A DNA stretch of 36,639 nucleotides from Acaryochloridaceae cyanobacterium RU_4_10 (GCA_012032135.1 JAAURS010000004.1:1-36639); one strand, 5' to 3'; shown: positions 1 to 9,156, counted from the stretch's first letter. Numbers and translations are program-made. The notes: a model not told the origin generated them from the letters alone.

Positions 1-3000
1 ATCCCCTCAATCTGTACCGCGTGTGGGCCTGTATCACCTTGGAAGGGCGCATGGCCATGCGCCCCTACGAGAGATATGGGGGGTTGGCATTATCTTTTAC
101 CGAGCCCATTATTTGTCAGGTAATACGGCGGTTATTGATGAACTCTGTGATGCTTTAGCCGAGCGACAGTTAACGCCTATTCCTATCTTTATTTCCTCTC
201 TCAAAGAACCGGATGTACAAGCGGAATTAATTCGTTATTGTCGTCAGGGAGTGAAGGTACTGCTCAATACAACTAGTTTTGCTTTGGCGAGTCTGGAAAC
301 AGACTCGCCAAAAGTGGATTTGTGGGAAACCCTGGATGTTCCAGTTTTACAGGTAATTTTGAGCGGAGGCACCCGCGAGCAATGGGAAGCGGGAACGCAA
401 GGTTTAACGCCTCGTGATATGGCCATGAACGTGGCGCTTCCAGAAGTGGATGGCCGTATCATTACGCGGGCGGTGTCGTTTAAGGCCGTTCAAGCCCAGA
501 ATTCGCAGTTGCAAACCGATGTAGTGGTTTACGAACCCGAGCGATCGCGGATTGAATTTGTGGCGGATTTGGCGACACGGTGGGTAAAGTTACGACAAAC
601 CCCTGCTTGCGATCGCAAAATAGCTTTAATTTTAGCCAACTATCCCAATCGAGATGGACGACTTGCCAATGGTGTGGGCTTGGATACTCCTGCTAGTTCT
701 TTGGAAATTCTCAAAGCGCTTAAGGCAGAAGGTTATGAAGTTGGAGAAATCCCCAAAAATAGCGATGCTTTGATACGGTTGCTGACTGCTGGCATCACCA
801 ACGATCCAGAAGGGTGGGACTTGCGATCGGTTCGCCAATCGTTATCTTTGCAAGACTACCAAACTCATTTTCAGACACTACCGATCGCAGTTCAGACGGG
901 TATTCAGGAACGTTGGGGATCGCCTCAGGAAGAGGAACTTTTTCCGATCGCAGGAATTCAATTCGGCAATGTTTTTGTGGGGATTCAACCTGCACGAGGC
1001 TACGATCTCGACCCCACCTTGAACTATCACGCTCCCGATTTAGAGCCGACCCATTCCTATCTAGCTTTCTATCATTGGGTCAATGCTAGTTTTGGTGCCC
1101 ATGCGATCGTGCATGTGGGAAAGCACGGTAATTTAGAATGGCTTCCTGGCAAAAGTATTGCACTTTCGGAAAACTGCTATCCAGAAGCTGTATTGGGTGC
1201 GATGCCCCATTTCTATCCCTTCATCGTCAACGATCCGGGCGAGGGTTCCCAGGCAAAACGGCGATCGCAAGCGGTCATTTTGGATCATCTCACCCCGCCC
1301 ATGACCCGCGCGGAACTTTATGGCAGTTTGCATCAGCTTGAGGGATTAATTGATGAATATTACGAAGCCCAAACTCTAGATCCAGCCAGAGTCACATCGA
1401 TTCGCGATCGCTTGGTTCGGCTCATCCGTCAAGAAAACCTCCACAAGGATCTCGGCATAGAGACAGAACTTTTAGACGATGGGGCTTTGGCTGCTGTTTT
1501 AACGAGTGCGGATGGCTACTTGTGCGAACTCAAAGAAGCACAAATTCGCGATGGGCTGCACGTTTTTGGACAATGTCCCGAAGGAGGGCTGCTACGAGAT
1601 TTGACGATGGCGATAGCCCGCAATCCCAATGCCAATCGATTGGGGCTGACGCGCGCCATCGCTCGAGATTGGCATCTGGACTTCGACCCGCTCACTGCCA
1701 ATCTAGGAGATACACTTGGACCAAACCTACATTCAAACCTTCAGTCTTGTCGCATTATCGGAGATGCTGTTGAAATCATTGAAGCCTATGGCGCGAATCT
1801 TCTCGACGCTTTAATTCAGGGTGATGAAATTGTGGGTATTGGTGAGCAAACTCGACAGGAATTGGGTTGGGTTGGCGAGCGCCTGCTTCCATCCCTCCGC
1901 CAAACCGATCGAGAAATCCTTAACCTTCTGCATGGATTAGATGGACGCTATATCTCCAGTGGTGCATCCGGCGCACCCACCCGTGGCAGGCCCGAAGTTT
2001 TACCCACCGGGCGCAATTTTTACTCCGTCGATATTCGGGCTATCCCTACAGAAACTGCCTGGGATCTGGGATACAAAGCTGCCGAAGTCCTCGTGGAACG
2101 CTACACTCAAGAACATGGTGAATATCCCAAAACTCTGGGTCTTTCCATTTGGGGCACTTCTACCATGCGGACAGGGGGTGACGATCTCGCTGAAGCTCTA
2201 GCCTTACTGGGAGTTCAACCTGTGTGGGATGGTGTTTCGCGACGGGTCATTGATTTTGAAATCCTACCGCTCTCTTTGTTAGGACGTCCCCGCGTGGATG
2301 TCACGCTTAGAATTTCTGGGTTTTTCCGAGATGCCTTTTCCAATCTGATCGATCTGTTCGATAGTGCTGTTAATGCGATCGCCAACCTCAACGAACCCGC
2401 TGACCAAAATCCTTTAGCCGCTCAAGTCCGACAAGAAAAGGCCCGATGGGAAGCTGAGGGTTTAGGGGTTGAAGAGGCTGGAGTGCGATCGCGCTACCGA
2501 ATTTTTGGCTCCAAACCGAGCGCCTATGGTGCCGGACTTCAGGGGCTCATCGAATCCCAAAATTGGGAGGGTGACGCCGATCTCGCCCGCGCTTACATCA
2601 ACTGGAGCGCCTACGCCTACACGAGCAACGCCGAAGGTAAATCCGCCCCAGAAGCCTTCACCCAGAGGTTGGGGGCGATGCAAATTGTCCTACAAAACCA
2701 AGACAACCGCGAACACGATCTCCTAGACTCAGACGATTACTATCAATTTCAAGGGGGCTTAAGCGCGGCAGTCAAATCAGTCTCAGGAACCCTCCCAGAA
2801 ATTTACTTCGGCGATCATTCCCGCATCGCCCAACCAAAAGTCCGCAAGCTAACGGAAGAAATTGCCCGTGTCTATCGCGCCCGAGTGGTCAATCCCAAAT
2901 GGATTGCAGGAGTGATGCGCCACGGCTACAAAGGGGCATTTGAGATGGCTGCAACGGTAGATTATTTGTTTGCCTACGATGCGACAACCCACTGTGTTGA

Positions 3001-3226
3001 AGATTTTATGTATGCAGGTGTTGCCCAAGCCTATGTTTTGGATCCAGCAGTCCAAGATTTTATCCAACGCAGCAATCCTTGGGCCTTACGAGATATGTCA
3101 GAACGCTTGTTGGAAGCGCATCAACGAGGGTTGTGGAAAGAGGTTGGACCAGAGACGATCGAAACATTACGATCGCTGGTTCATGAAGCTGAAGGTACGA
3201 TCGAATCTGCTCAGTTTCGGACTTAA
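1..3226 (+). CDS. cobN: Cobaltochelatase CobN subunit-like protein, 5' end missing
   Basis: Large subunit of a CobN/magnesium-chelatase-H family enzyme, which binds the tetrapyrrole during ATP-driven metal insertion; CobN acts in cobalamin synthesis. The frame is open to the left edge, so the true start lies outside; about 1,070 codons are present against roughly 1,250-1,300 for the family. Visible landmarks are FYRAHYLSGNTAVID near the start, HVGKHGNLEWLPGKS in the middle, and near the C-terminus RHGYKGAFEMAATVDYLFAY, all of which fit CobN better than ChlH/BchH. Two compensating indels seem to lie at about 40-43 (one extra base, or two missing) and in the G run at about 79-84 (one G missing). 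The alternate frame between them gives EGRMAMRPYERYGG, a more protein-like linker into VGIIFYRAH. That repair is an inference. Confidence 0.88.
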   Translation, partial: SPQSVPRVGLYHLGRAHGHAPLREIWGVGIIFYRAHYLSGNTAVIDELCDALAERQLTPIPIFISSLKEPDVQAELIRYCRQGVKVLLNTTSFALASLETDSPKVDLWETLDVPVLQVILSGGTREQWEAGTQGLTPRDMAMNVALPEVDGRIITRAVSFKAVQAQNSQLQTDVVVYEPERSRIEFVADLATRWVKLRQTPACDRKIALILANYPNRDGRLANGVGLDTPASSLEILKALKAEGYEVGEIPKNSDALIRLLTAGITNDPEGWDLRSVRQSLSLQDYQTHFQTLPIAVQTGIQERWGSPQEEELFPIAGIQFGNVFVGIQPARGYDLDPTLNYHAPDLEPTHSYLAFYHWVNASFGAHAIVHVGKHGNLEWLPGKSIALSENCYPEAVLGAMPHFYPFIVNDPGEGSQAKRRSQAVILDHLTPPMTRAELYGSLHQLEGLIDEYYEAQTLDPARVTSIRDRLVRLIRQENLHKDLGIETELLDDGALAAVLTSADGYLCELKEAQIRDGLHVFGQCPEGGLLRDLTMAIARNPNANRLGLTRAIARDWHLDFDPLTANLGDTLGPNLHSNLQSCRIIGDAVEIIEAYGANLLDALIQGDEIVGIGEQTRQELGWVGERLLPSLRQTDREILNLLHGLDGRYISSGASGAPTRGRPEVLPTGRNFYSVDIRAIPTETAWDLGYKAAEVLVERYTQEHGEYPKTLGLSIWGTSTMRTGGDDLAEALALLGVQPVWDGVSRRVIDFEILPLSLLGRPRVDVTLRISGFFRDAFSNLIDLFDSAVNAIANLNEPADQNPLAAQVRQEKARWEAEGLGVEEAGVRSRYRIFGSKPSAYGAGLQGLIESQNWEGDADLARAYINWSAYAYTSNAEGKSAPEAFTQRLGAMQIVLQNQDNREHDLLDSDDYYQFQGGLSAAVKSVSGTLPEIYFGDHSRIAQPKVRKLTEEIARVYRARVVNPKWIAGVMRHGYKGAFEMAATVDYLFAYDATTHCVEDFMYAGVAQAYVLDPAVQDFIQRSNPWALRDMSERLLEAHQRGLWKEVGPETIETLRSLVHEAEGTIESAQFRT

Positions 3227-3290
3227 ACCAATAGGTTGTATATTTTACTTGTACAAATCTTTATCCCAGGCTTGCGGAGAACGCTACTTC

Positions 3291-5218
3291 ATGAGGCAAT
3301 TATCTCGCGATACTATCATTGCAGCCTTCCGCGATCGCATCCAACAGGGCGATCGGCTGCGATTGTCTAAGGACGAACTAGATGGGCTCATTGAAGGGTT
3401 CATTGAGCAATTGCGCGGGGCGAATACAGAAAAGAAGATTAAAGCGCTTTGCGAAGCAGAAATTAAGCTACTGGAAGAGGGCTACCCACAGGCATCTGTC
3501 GCGAAGTATCTCACGGTCTACAGAAAAGCACTCAAGGTGGCGATCGAAGAAAATTCGCTGGCGTTAACCAAAAGCAATTCCCATCGGTTCATCCATCATC
3601 AACGCGTGACAGGTCTTCAGGAGAAACGTTTTGAGCATTGGGCATTGACCTATCTTAAATACACACCGGAAGTCTACGAGACCATCGACAAGCGATCGCA
3701 GCTTACGAATCGAGGAAAGCAGCTCAATCTTCGTCTAGTTCCGGTAGAACGCTATTTAGCACTTTTACAGAGCTTCCTCACAAAAAAGGATCTTATGAGG
3801 CACGATGGTTGGCAACAGCGATCGCGGGACTCACTGGACGACGCTTTGCGGAAGTGGTAGCGAAGGGCACGTTCTCCTTGGCAGAGCATCCCTATCTTCT
3901 GCACTTTGAGGGCCAACTCAAAACTAGAACGAGTCGATCGCAAGGATATGACATTGTTACGTTGATTCCGGCTCGTGAAGTATTGGAGGCCATTCAACGC
4001 CTGCGTAAATTGCCGGAGATTAAGGCGCTCGCTCGGTTGACGGGAAAAACGCTTTCTCACGAATTGAATCAATTTAATCAAAAACTCAATGCAATCGCTT
4101 CTAGGCCATTGATGCAGGTGGTGCCTCCACTGGAAGGAAAGAAAAGCGTTTCGGTTCATAATTTAAGAAGTTTGTATGGTGCGATCGCCGTCTATTTCTT
4201 CTGTCCCGAGCATCAGCATGAGTATGCATTCGTTCAACATTTTCTCGGTCATGTGCTAGACTCTCCAGCGACAGGCCACTACTTTCGCTTTTCTCTCTGC
4301 GATAGTCAAGGAAAAATGGTTCGGGATAAAGGGGTTTTATTGAAGCAGGTTGCACAATTACCTTTAGGAATAGATGAGGTTGTTTTAGAGGAGGGATCTG
4401 AGGTTGTGGCAGACTCTAAGCTGGCAGCGAGTCAGGGTAAACCAGAAAAGGCGATCGCGCGCTCCGACGATCTGCAATTGCCTAAAGAGTGGTTTTCCGA
4501 ACTGGATCGGCGGGTAGAGGTTTTGCGCTCAGAGTTTGAGGCACAGTTACAGGAAGTCCGTCAAGAATCCAATTCTGGTTGGTTTGTCAGACGAGTGGAA
4601 GCATTGGAAAAGGAAAATTTAACCCTTAGATTAGAGCGCGATCGAAGCATGGCCCAAACTGAGGGTAGCCAAAGTTCTCTTGAAAAGATAGGGCGGCTTG
4701 AAGCTGAAAAGGAGGTGTTAGCCGAACAACTGAAACTAGCTCAGGATAAGCTTGATACCTTTCGACAACTCCTCAATGGCAATGAAGCAACGAGCAGTTT
4801 TGTTGAAACAGATGCTCCAATAGAAATAGAAGCAGACGTAGATAAACCTCAAAGTGCGATTGTAGAAAAGGTTCCTTCCTTTGCGATTCCTATCCGTAGT
4901 TCTGAAATAAGAGGGGCGGTACCGAGACACGCAACTCGCGGTCCTAAGTCAGGCAAAGCCTTTCGTCGGGCTGAAGCGATCGTTCTTGCCATTAAAGATT
5001 GGAATCGACAATTTCCTGCGGAGTCGTTTGCCATTAATGCAGGGCTATTGGAAACCGTCTTCAGGGTGCATCGTCAGGCGGTCAAGGAGTTTTTTGATGC
5101 GTACCAAAATGAACTCTGGGATTATCACCAAGAAATTGGCGTAGAAAGCCCTCGATGGCACAATCGGGGTAAGGATACACTAAAGTTAAAGGAGTTTGTA
5201 AACCAACAACTTTCTTAG
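3291..5218 (+). CDS. Telomere resolvase (protelomerase) family protein, frame-disrupted at an A6 run
   Basis: Homologue of hairpin telomere resolvases (TelN, TelK, TelA, ResT), tyrosine-recombinase-like enzymes that cut a palindromic replicated telomere and reseal it into covalently closed hairpin ends. The start is ATG 3291, with GGAGA about 10 nt upstream. The first part (3291-3788) has the helical N-terminal region, including ASVAKYLTVYRKALKVAI. The frame then moves by -1 at AAAAAAG (3782-3788) and continues to 5218; joined, it is about 642 aa, close to TelN and TelK. Catalytic candidates are Arg in LTGRRFAEV (3839-3844), Lys in GQLKTR (3920), HNLR with Arg at 4166, LGH with His at 4250, and nucleophile Tyr in GHYFRF at 4280. 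Spacings R-K 26-27, K-R 82, R-H 28 and H-Y 10 fit the family. A coiled coil (about 4490-4780) and a basic helical C-terminal domain follow. A Xer-like recombinase is the main alternative. Confidence 0.78.
3782..3788 (+). other. A-AAA-AAG slippery heptamer at the resolvase frame break
   Basis: In the upstream frame the codons read aca aaa aag. The heptamer A-AAA-AAG is the classic -1 slippery site known from E. coli dnaX, and a -1 slip here leads exactly into the downstream catalytic frame (KK then GSYEARWLATAIAGLTGRR). I see no convincing Shine-Dalgarno stimulator just upstream and no strong stem-loop just downstream. One missing A (A7 read as A6) explains the break equally well, and similar breaks occur through the window, so I treat consensus error as more likely. 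Confidence 0.4.
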
Positions 5219-5271
5219 CGCTTCCCTGGAAGGGATGCTGAGTGTATTGCCTGGGTGGTTTAATGCGCACG

Positions 5272-5301
5272 TTAAGGGGAATGGGGTTCTGGGTCCCTTA
5301 A
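5272..5301. repeat. 7-bp inverted repeat between the resolvase and the NTPase genes
   Basis: TTAAGGG (5272-5278) and CCCTTAA (5295-5301) form a perfect 7-bp inverted repeat around a 16-nt G-rich loop, in the 114-nt gap between the two genes. It could be a weak terminator of the resolvase transcript or an operator for the next gene. The A/T-rich stretch after it (TTTATAG, TAGAATAT) could supply a -10 element for the NTPase gene. No U-tract terminator follows. Confidence 0.35.
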
Positions 5302-5332
5302 AATTTATAGAAGATACGGATAGAATATAGGT

Positions 5333-6700
5333 ATGACAACTATTCCGGCAGACAAAGCGACAACCTTAGCTGAGGCTTCTCAAGCCTGTGATGTGCAAGA
5401 GCTTGAGGGTGAATACCTCGACCGATACTATGTGTCGTTGGCAGGTCGCAAAGATGCGATCGCTGAAGTGAATACTACGTTGGCGAACCAAGCACCGGAG
5501 AAATTTCCTAAGCTTCTATTTGCTGGACATGTGGGGTGTGGAAAAAGTTCTGAGTTGGCAAAGATTGCGAAGCGTTGGCAGAATGATTTCCAAATTGTTT
5601 TTATAAAAACCCACGAACATCTGAGAGTGGAAGATCTTGAATACACCGATTTATATTTACTATTAATTCAACATATTGAAGAAGAACTTCGACGGGAAGG
5701 CTTAGTTTTTGACCCAATTGTGCAGAGTGATTTTGCCAATTGGTTTAAGGACATCGTGCAGGAAACAGAAACAACGCTAGCAGGAGATATTAGTCTGAAA
5801 GGAGAAGCCAGTGGTGGTCCCCAAGTTCCCTTTTTAGCTAAGCTTGTGCTGAAGGCAACTTCCCAAATCAAGGGTGGTGCAAAACAAACAACCAAGATCC
5901 GAGATGAATTGAAGCGCAATATAAAGCGGCTTAAAACGGATATAAATCTGCTTTTGAGGGATGGTTTAGAGCAAATTAAAACAAAATTTCCAAATCGCAG
6001 AGGATTTCTGGTTATTTTTGATGGGTTGGATAGGTGTCCTGAAGATATCTCTAAACGACTGTTTGCTTCTGATGCACCTCAGCTTTTGGAATTGAATTGC
6101 ACAATCGTTTATACCGTTCCTATTGGTTCACTATATACGCTACATCAGATTAATCGGGCGTTTGAAACACCCTATATTATTCCAATGGTCAATATCTACA
6201 AATATCAAGGTGATCGTCCCGATCGTACTTTTGACCCAGAGAATGATTTTAGACCTGAAGGGTTGCAATCAATGGCTAGCTTGGTCAAGCAACGAGTTGA
6301 TATTAATGCAGTCTTTGAGTCACCGGAAGAACAGCTTGAAACTCTGTGTAAGGCGAGTGGTGGGCATCCAAGATTTTTGATGCAGATGGTACGGACAGCT
6401 TTTCGCATTGCGGAAGGACGAGAACATCTCAAGGTACAGGATGAAGATGTAACGTATGCGATTAAACAGTCTCAGTTTCGCTTTGAACGAGAAATTAATG
6501 CCAGTTACTATCCAGTACTTGCAAGAATTGCATTGGCAAAACAAAAGGTCGATGACATCATAAGCCCAGAACTGCTCTACAGTACGGCTGTACTGGAATA
6601 TAACGGAGATAATCGTTGGATATATCCTAATCCTTTGGTCAGACGCAGTACCCTTTTCCAGGAAGCACTCGAAGATGCTAGAAACGACGAACAACCCTGA
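5333..6700 (+). CDS. P-loop NTPase (AAA/STAND-like), partner of the following TPR protein
   Basis: A 455-aa cytosolic ATPase with no membrane segment. Walker A is GHVGCGKS at residues 65-72 (Lys71), Walker B is LVIFDGLDR at 226-234 (Asp230 and Asp233), and a sensor-like strand TIVYTVP lies about 30 residues later. A winged or helical segment follows (GGHPRFLMQMVRTAFRIA), then a short C-terminal region containing PNPLVRRS. The layout resembles the NTPase module of cyanobacterial STAND-type proteins, but no effector or repeat domain is fused to it. The start is ATG 5333, with little sign of a Shine-Dalgarno sequence. The next gene overlaps its 3' end by 26 nt, so the two products are probably made together. 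The exact subfamily is not certain. Confidence 0.75.
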   Translation: MTTIPADKATTLAEASQACDVQELEGEYLDRYYVSLAGRKDAIAEVNTTLANQAPEKFPKLLFAGHVGCGKSSELAKIAKRWQNDFQIVFIKTHEHLRVEDLEYTDLYLLLIQHIEEELRREGLVFDPIVQSDFANWFKDIVQETETTLAGDISLKGEASGGPQVPFLAKLVLKATSQIKGGAKQTTKIRDELKRNIKRLKTDINLLLRDGLEQIKTKFPNRRGFLVIFDGLDRCPEDISKRLFASDAPQLLELNCTIVYTVPIGSLYTLHQINRAFETPYIIPMVNIYKYQGDRPDRTFDPENDFRPEGLQSMASLVKQRVDINAVFESPEEQLETLCKASGGHPRFLMQMVRTAFRIAEGREHLKVQDEDVTYAIKQSQFRFEREINASYYPVLARIALAKQKVDDIISPELLYSTAVLEYNGDNRWIYPNPLVRRSTLFQEALEDARNDEQP

Positions 6701-8308
6701 TATGGAATCTGCTGAGTTTGCAGGCTTCAACCTGGAAACGATTACAGAGTTCGCAACTTTTGCAGAAATCTCAAAGGGATTTGCGCTAGCGTTCGCTGAG
6801 ATGAATTTTTCATCCGATCTGCCATTCTTATTGCAAGCATTAGCGGCGCATCGTCGCTGCAAAAATATTCAGTTTGTGGTTATTAAGCTTGAAGATCCTG
6901 AGCTTGAATTTGTTCTCGGTGCAATTAAAGAACAATTGGCAGAAGTTACATTAGATCCGAACAAAAAAACTGCACTCCTGGTTGTAGGATTAGAGCGCGC
7001 GATCGGATATGTTGATACGGGTAAAACCCCTGGAGTGATTGCCAATCTCAACTTCGCGAGAAATTTGTTTCCTAAGCAATTACCGTATCCAATCGTGTTT
7101 GTGTTGCCAGACTATGCCCTGACACGATTAGCGCGAGGAGCACATGATTTCTGGGCTTGGACTTCTGCTTCATTTCAGTTTCGCTCTAGTCAGCAAAGAG
7201 TCACACAAACCTATCAACAAACTGTTTCCGAACAGCGATCGTTTACGAGTGATGATAAACCTGTCAAACAGGAGCGAATCGATCGATTGCAGCGGTTGCT
7301 AATGCAATATGCACCGAGCACAGGGAATTCTGAGGCTGAAACAGCACCTCTGAGGCTTAATATTTTAGAAGAATTGGCTGGTGCTTATTTAAGTTTGTCT
7401 CAGGTGAGGACTGCTCAAGATTTTTACATGCAAGCTCTTAAACTTGCTCAACAATTAAATAACCAGTGGACACAGGCCAATATTCTACTAGGATTGGGCA
7501 AAACAGCAACCTTTTTAGAGACTTCAACCGAAGCATTGAATCGTTATGAAGAAGCCCTTGAATTGTACAAAGCTATAGGCGATCGTCTCGGGGAAGCCAA
7601 TGCCTTGAGAACGATTGGTGATGAACTGCAATTCCTTGACCGACGACAAGAAGCATTGAGTCATTATGAGGAAGCCCTTGAACTGTACAAAGCTATAGGC
7701 GATCGCTCGGGGAAGCCAATGCCTTAAGGGCAATCGGCGGTGTGTTGCAGTTCCTTGCCCAACGACAAGAGGCATTGAATCGCTATGAAAAAGCTCTTAG
7801 GCTTTACAAAGCCGTGAGCGATCGCCTCGGGGAAGCCAATACCTTACAAGCGATCGGTGATGTACTGCAATTCCTTGACCGACGACAAGAAGCATTGAAT
7901 TGCTATGAAGAAGCCCTTGGACTTTACAAAGCTGTGGGTGCTCAGCTTGGGGAAGCCAATACCTTGAAAGCAATCGGCGATGTGCTTTTACGCCAGAAAG
8001 TGTTAGATGAAAAGAGTCTTCAGCAAGGTACTGAATATCTGAATACAGCCTATAGTCTCTACTGCAATATTGGCGATCGCTACAGCCAAGCCCGTATTCT
8101 CCTTACCTCCATTATCCCCTTACGGATTCGGCAAGGAGAAACAGAGAAAGCGATCGCAGCAGCACAAGAAGCGGCAGACATTGCAGAAGCGATCGGCTAT
8201 GAACCCATGCAACAACATGCGGCTAATTTGTTAGCAGAATTGATACAACCCTCACAAGGGAAAGAGGGACTAGCGGATCGCCCTCCAGATCGACGAGAAT
8301 CTTTGTAG
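6675..8308 (+). CDS. TPR protein with degenerate NTPase-like N-terminal domain, frame-disrupted
   Basis: About 544 aa if one missing base is restored. Residues 1 to about 185 hold a domain shaped like the P-loop NTPases beside it, but with no Walker A. It ends in FVLPDYALTRLARGAHDFWAW, a type of segment I associate with cyanobacterial STAND-related proteins. A linker leads to TPR repeats of about 40 residues (EALNRYEEALELYKAIGDRLGEAN and variants), four of them nearly identical, then a divergent C-terminal TPR region. The frame breaks at 7705-7707, where this copy reads gatcgctcgg while sister copies read gatcgcctcgg or gatcgtctcgg, so one base is missing. The start is ATG 6675, inside the NTPase gene; ATG 6702, just after its stop, is an alternative. 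TPR arrays usually bind partner proteins, and here the likely partner is the adjacent NTPase. Confidence 0.72.
7530..8008 (+). repeat. Four tandem 120-bp TPR-coding repeats
   Basis: Units start at about 7530, 7650, 7769 and 7889. The period is 120 nt, except 119 in the second unit, where the reading frame is lost. Each begins with gaagcattga or a close variant and has gcgatcg or a close variant (gtgctcag in the fourth) near its middle. Nucleotide identity between units is high, so unequal crossover could change the copy number, and assembly of this stretch deserves care. Confidence 0.85.
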
Positions 8309-8358
8309 CGTCTAACCATCACAGGCCAATCTCAAATCCTCCACCATTTTGAACAACG

Positions 8359-8790
8359 ATGTCTACACAATTAACTATCTCTGGAAAAGTAATGGGAAAA
8401 TCCCGCCCAACCTTCACGGATTGGGAACTCACCTTACCTGAAACCATAGAAACAGCGAAACTATCCCTGCGATCGCTCCTCACCCACATTGTCTTTGCCG
8501 AAGTCAACGCCTTTGAAACACGACAGAGTGAGCGACGCCTATTGAGAATTTTGAGTCCCGAACAAATTCAGTTGGGTGTAGAACAGGGAAAAGTGGATTT
8601 AGGTGGCAGTGAATTAGACCAGAAAGTTGAGGCTCAAGCTGCTGTTGAAGTTGCACTACAAGCCTTTGAAGATGGGTTGTATTTTGTCTTTATAGACGAT
8701 AATCAGATTGAAGACCTCAATGCTACGGTTGCGCTTGAACCCGCTTCGCAACTGTTGTTTCTTCGACTGGTTCCATTGGTGGGCGGGTAA
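8359..8790 (+). CDS. Small conserved protein of DUF4132 gene clusters
   Basis: A 143-aa acidic protein with no membrane segment or signal peptide. It has no enzyme motif I can name. The segments ERRLLRILS, GKVDLGGSELDQ and ALQAFEDGLYFVFIDD, and the ending FLRLVPLVGG, match a small uncharacterised protein that I recall lying beside DUF4132-family genes in other bacteria; this is from memory, not a search. It sits in the same direction ahead of the giant DUF4132 gene, which supports that assignment. The ATG at 8359 is the first good start. The role is unknown; an accessory subunit of the DUF4132 protein is the simplest idea. Confidence 0.6.
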   Translation: MSTQLTISGKVMGKSRPTFTDWELTLPETIETAKLSLRSLLTHIVFAEVNAFETRQSERRLLRILSPEQIQLGVEQGKVDLGGSELDQKVEAQAAVEVALQAFEDGLYFVFIDDNQIEDLNATVALEPASQLLFLRLVPLVGG

Positions 8791-8895
8791 ACGAGCTGCA
8801 TCTTTAAGACTGGGCGATCGAGCCAGTAGCCGTGGGACGAGCAAACAAGCTAATGTTTACATAGAAACCACTTGTTGAATGAAAAGGAGAGTTGA

Positions 8896-9135
8896 ATGCA
8901 AACCGCAGGTAACCATAGTGCAAAAAATGTTTATCCGAGCGATCGCGGACTTCATCTAGAGTTTGAGACTCACGAACAGGCACTCGCATTTTACCAAGAT
9001 GGATCTCGTCGAGGCATTTCCTACGATATTGAAGGGGTGACGGTCATTAAGCTTTGGCCTGAAACCGTGACAATAGTTCCGACAGAGCAAATTACTGTAA
9101 TGAAAAACTTAGCAAGGTGTGTAATCTATACATAG
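8896..9135 (+). CDS. Hypothetical 79-aa protein
   Basis: I do not recognise this protein. It deserves a gene call because AAGGAG lies at 8884-8889, at ideal distance from the ATG at 8896, and because it fills the gap between two genes of the same direction. The product is soluble, mixed alpha/beta in appearance (LHLEFETHEQALAFYQDG, then ISYDIEGVTVIKLW), with no signal peptide. Its 3' end contributes one arm of an inverted repeat that runs up to the start of the next gene. Confidence 0.5.
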   Translation: MQTAGNHSAKNVYPSDRGLHLEFETHEQALAFYQDGSRRGISYDIEGVTVIKLWPETVTIVPTEQITVMKNLARCVIYT

Positions 9136-9156
9136 AGCCGTCTAACCCTTGCTAAG
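9108..9156 (+). promoter_or_regulatory. Inverted repeat abutting the start codon of the DUF4132 gene
   Basis: CTTAGCAAGG (9108-9117) and CCTTGCTAAG (9147-9156) are perfect 10-bp complements with 29 nt between them. The second arm ends immediately before ATG 9157, where a Shine-Dalgarno sequence would be expected and is absent. In RNA the stem would span the stop codon of the small upstream gene (9133-9135) and could couple or block translation of the large gene; as DNA it could be an operator. Confidence 0.45.

Noticed and set aside
1-3226. Magnesium chelatase subunit ChlH/BchH as the identity of the first gene
   Set aside because: The same superfamily, but the C-terminal RHGYKGAFEMAATVDYLFAY region and the FYRAHYLSGNTAVID segment fit CobN better, and no chlorophyll genes are adjacent.
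3809-5218. Independent second gene starting at TTG 3809
   Set aside because: It would begin inside the catalytic domain just before the first catalytic Arg, has no ribosome binding site, and its sequence continues the upstream frame. I treat it as the second part of one resolvase gene.
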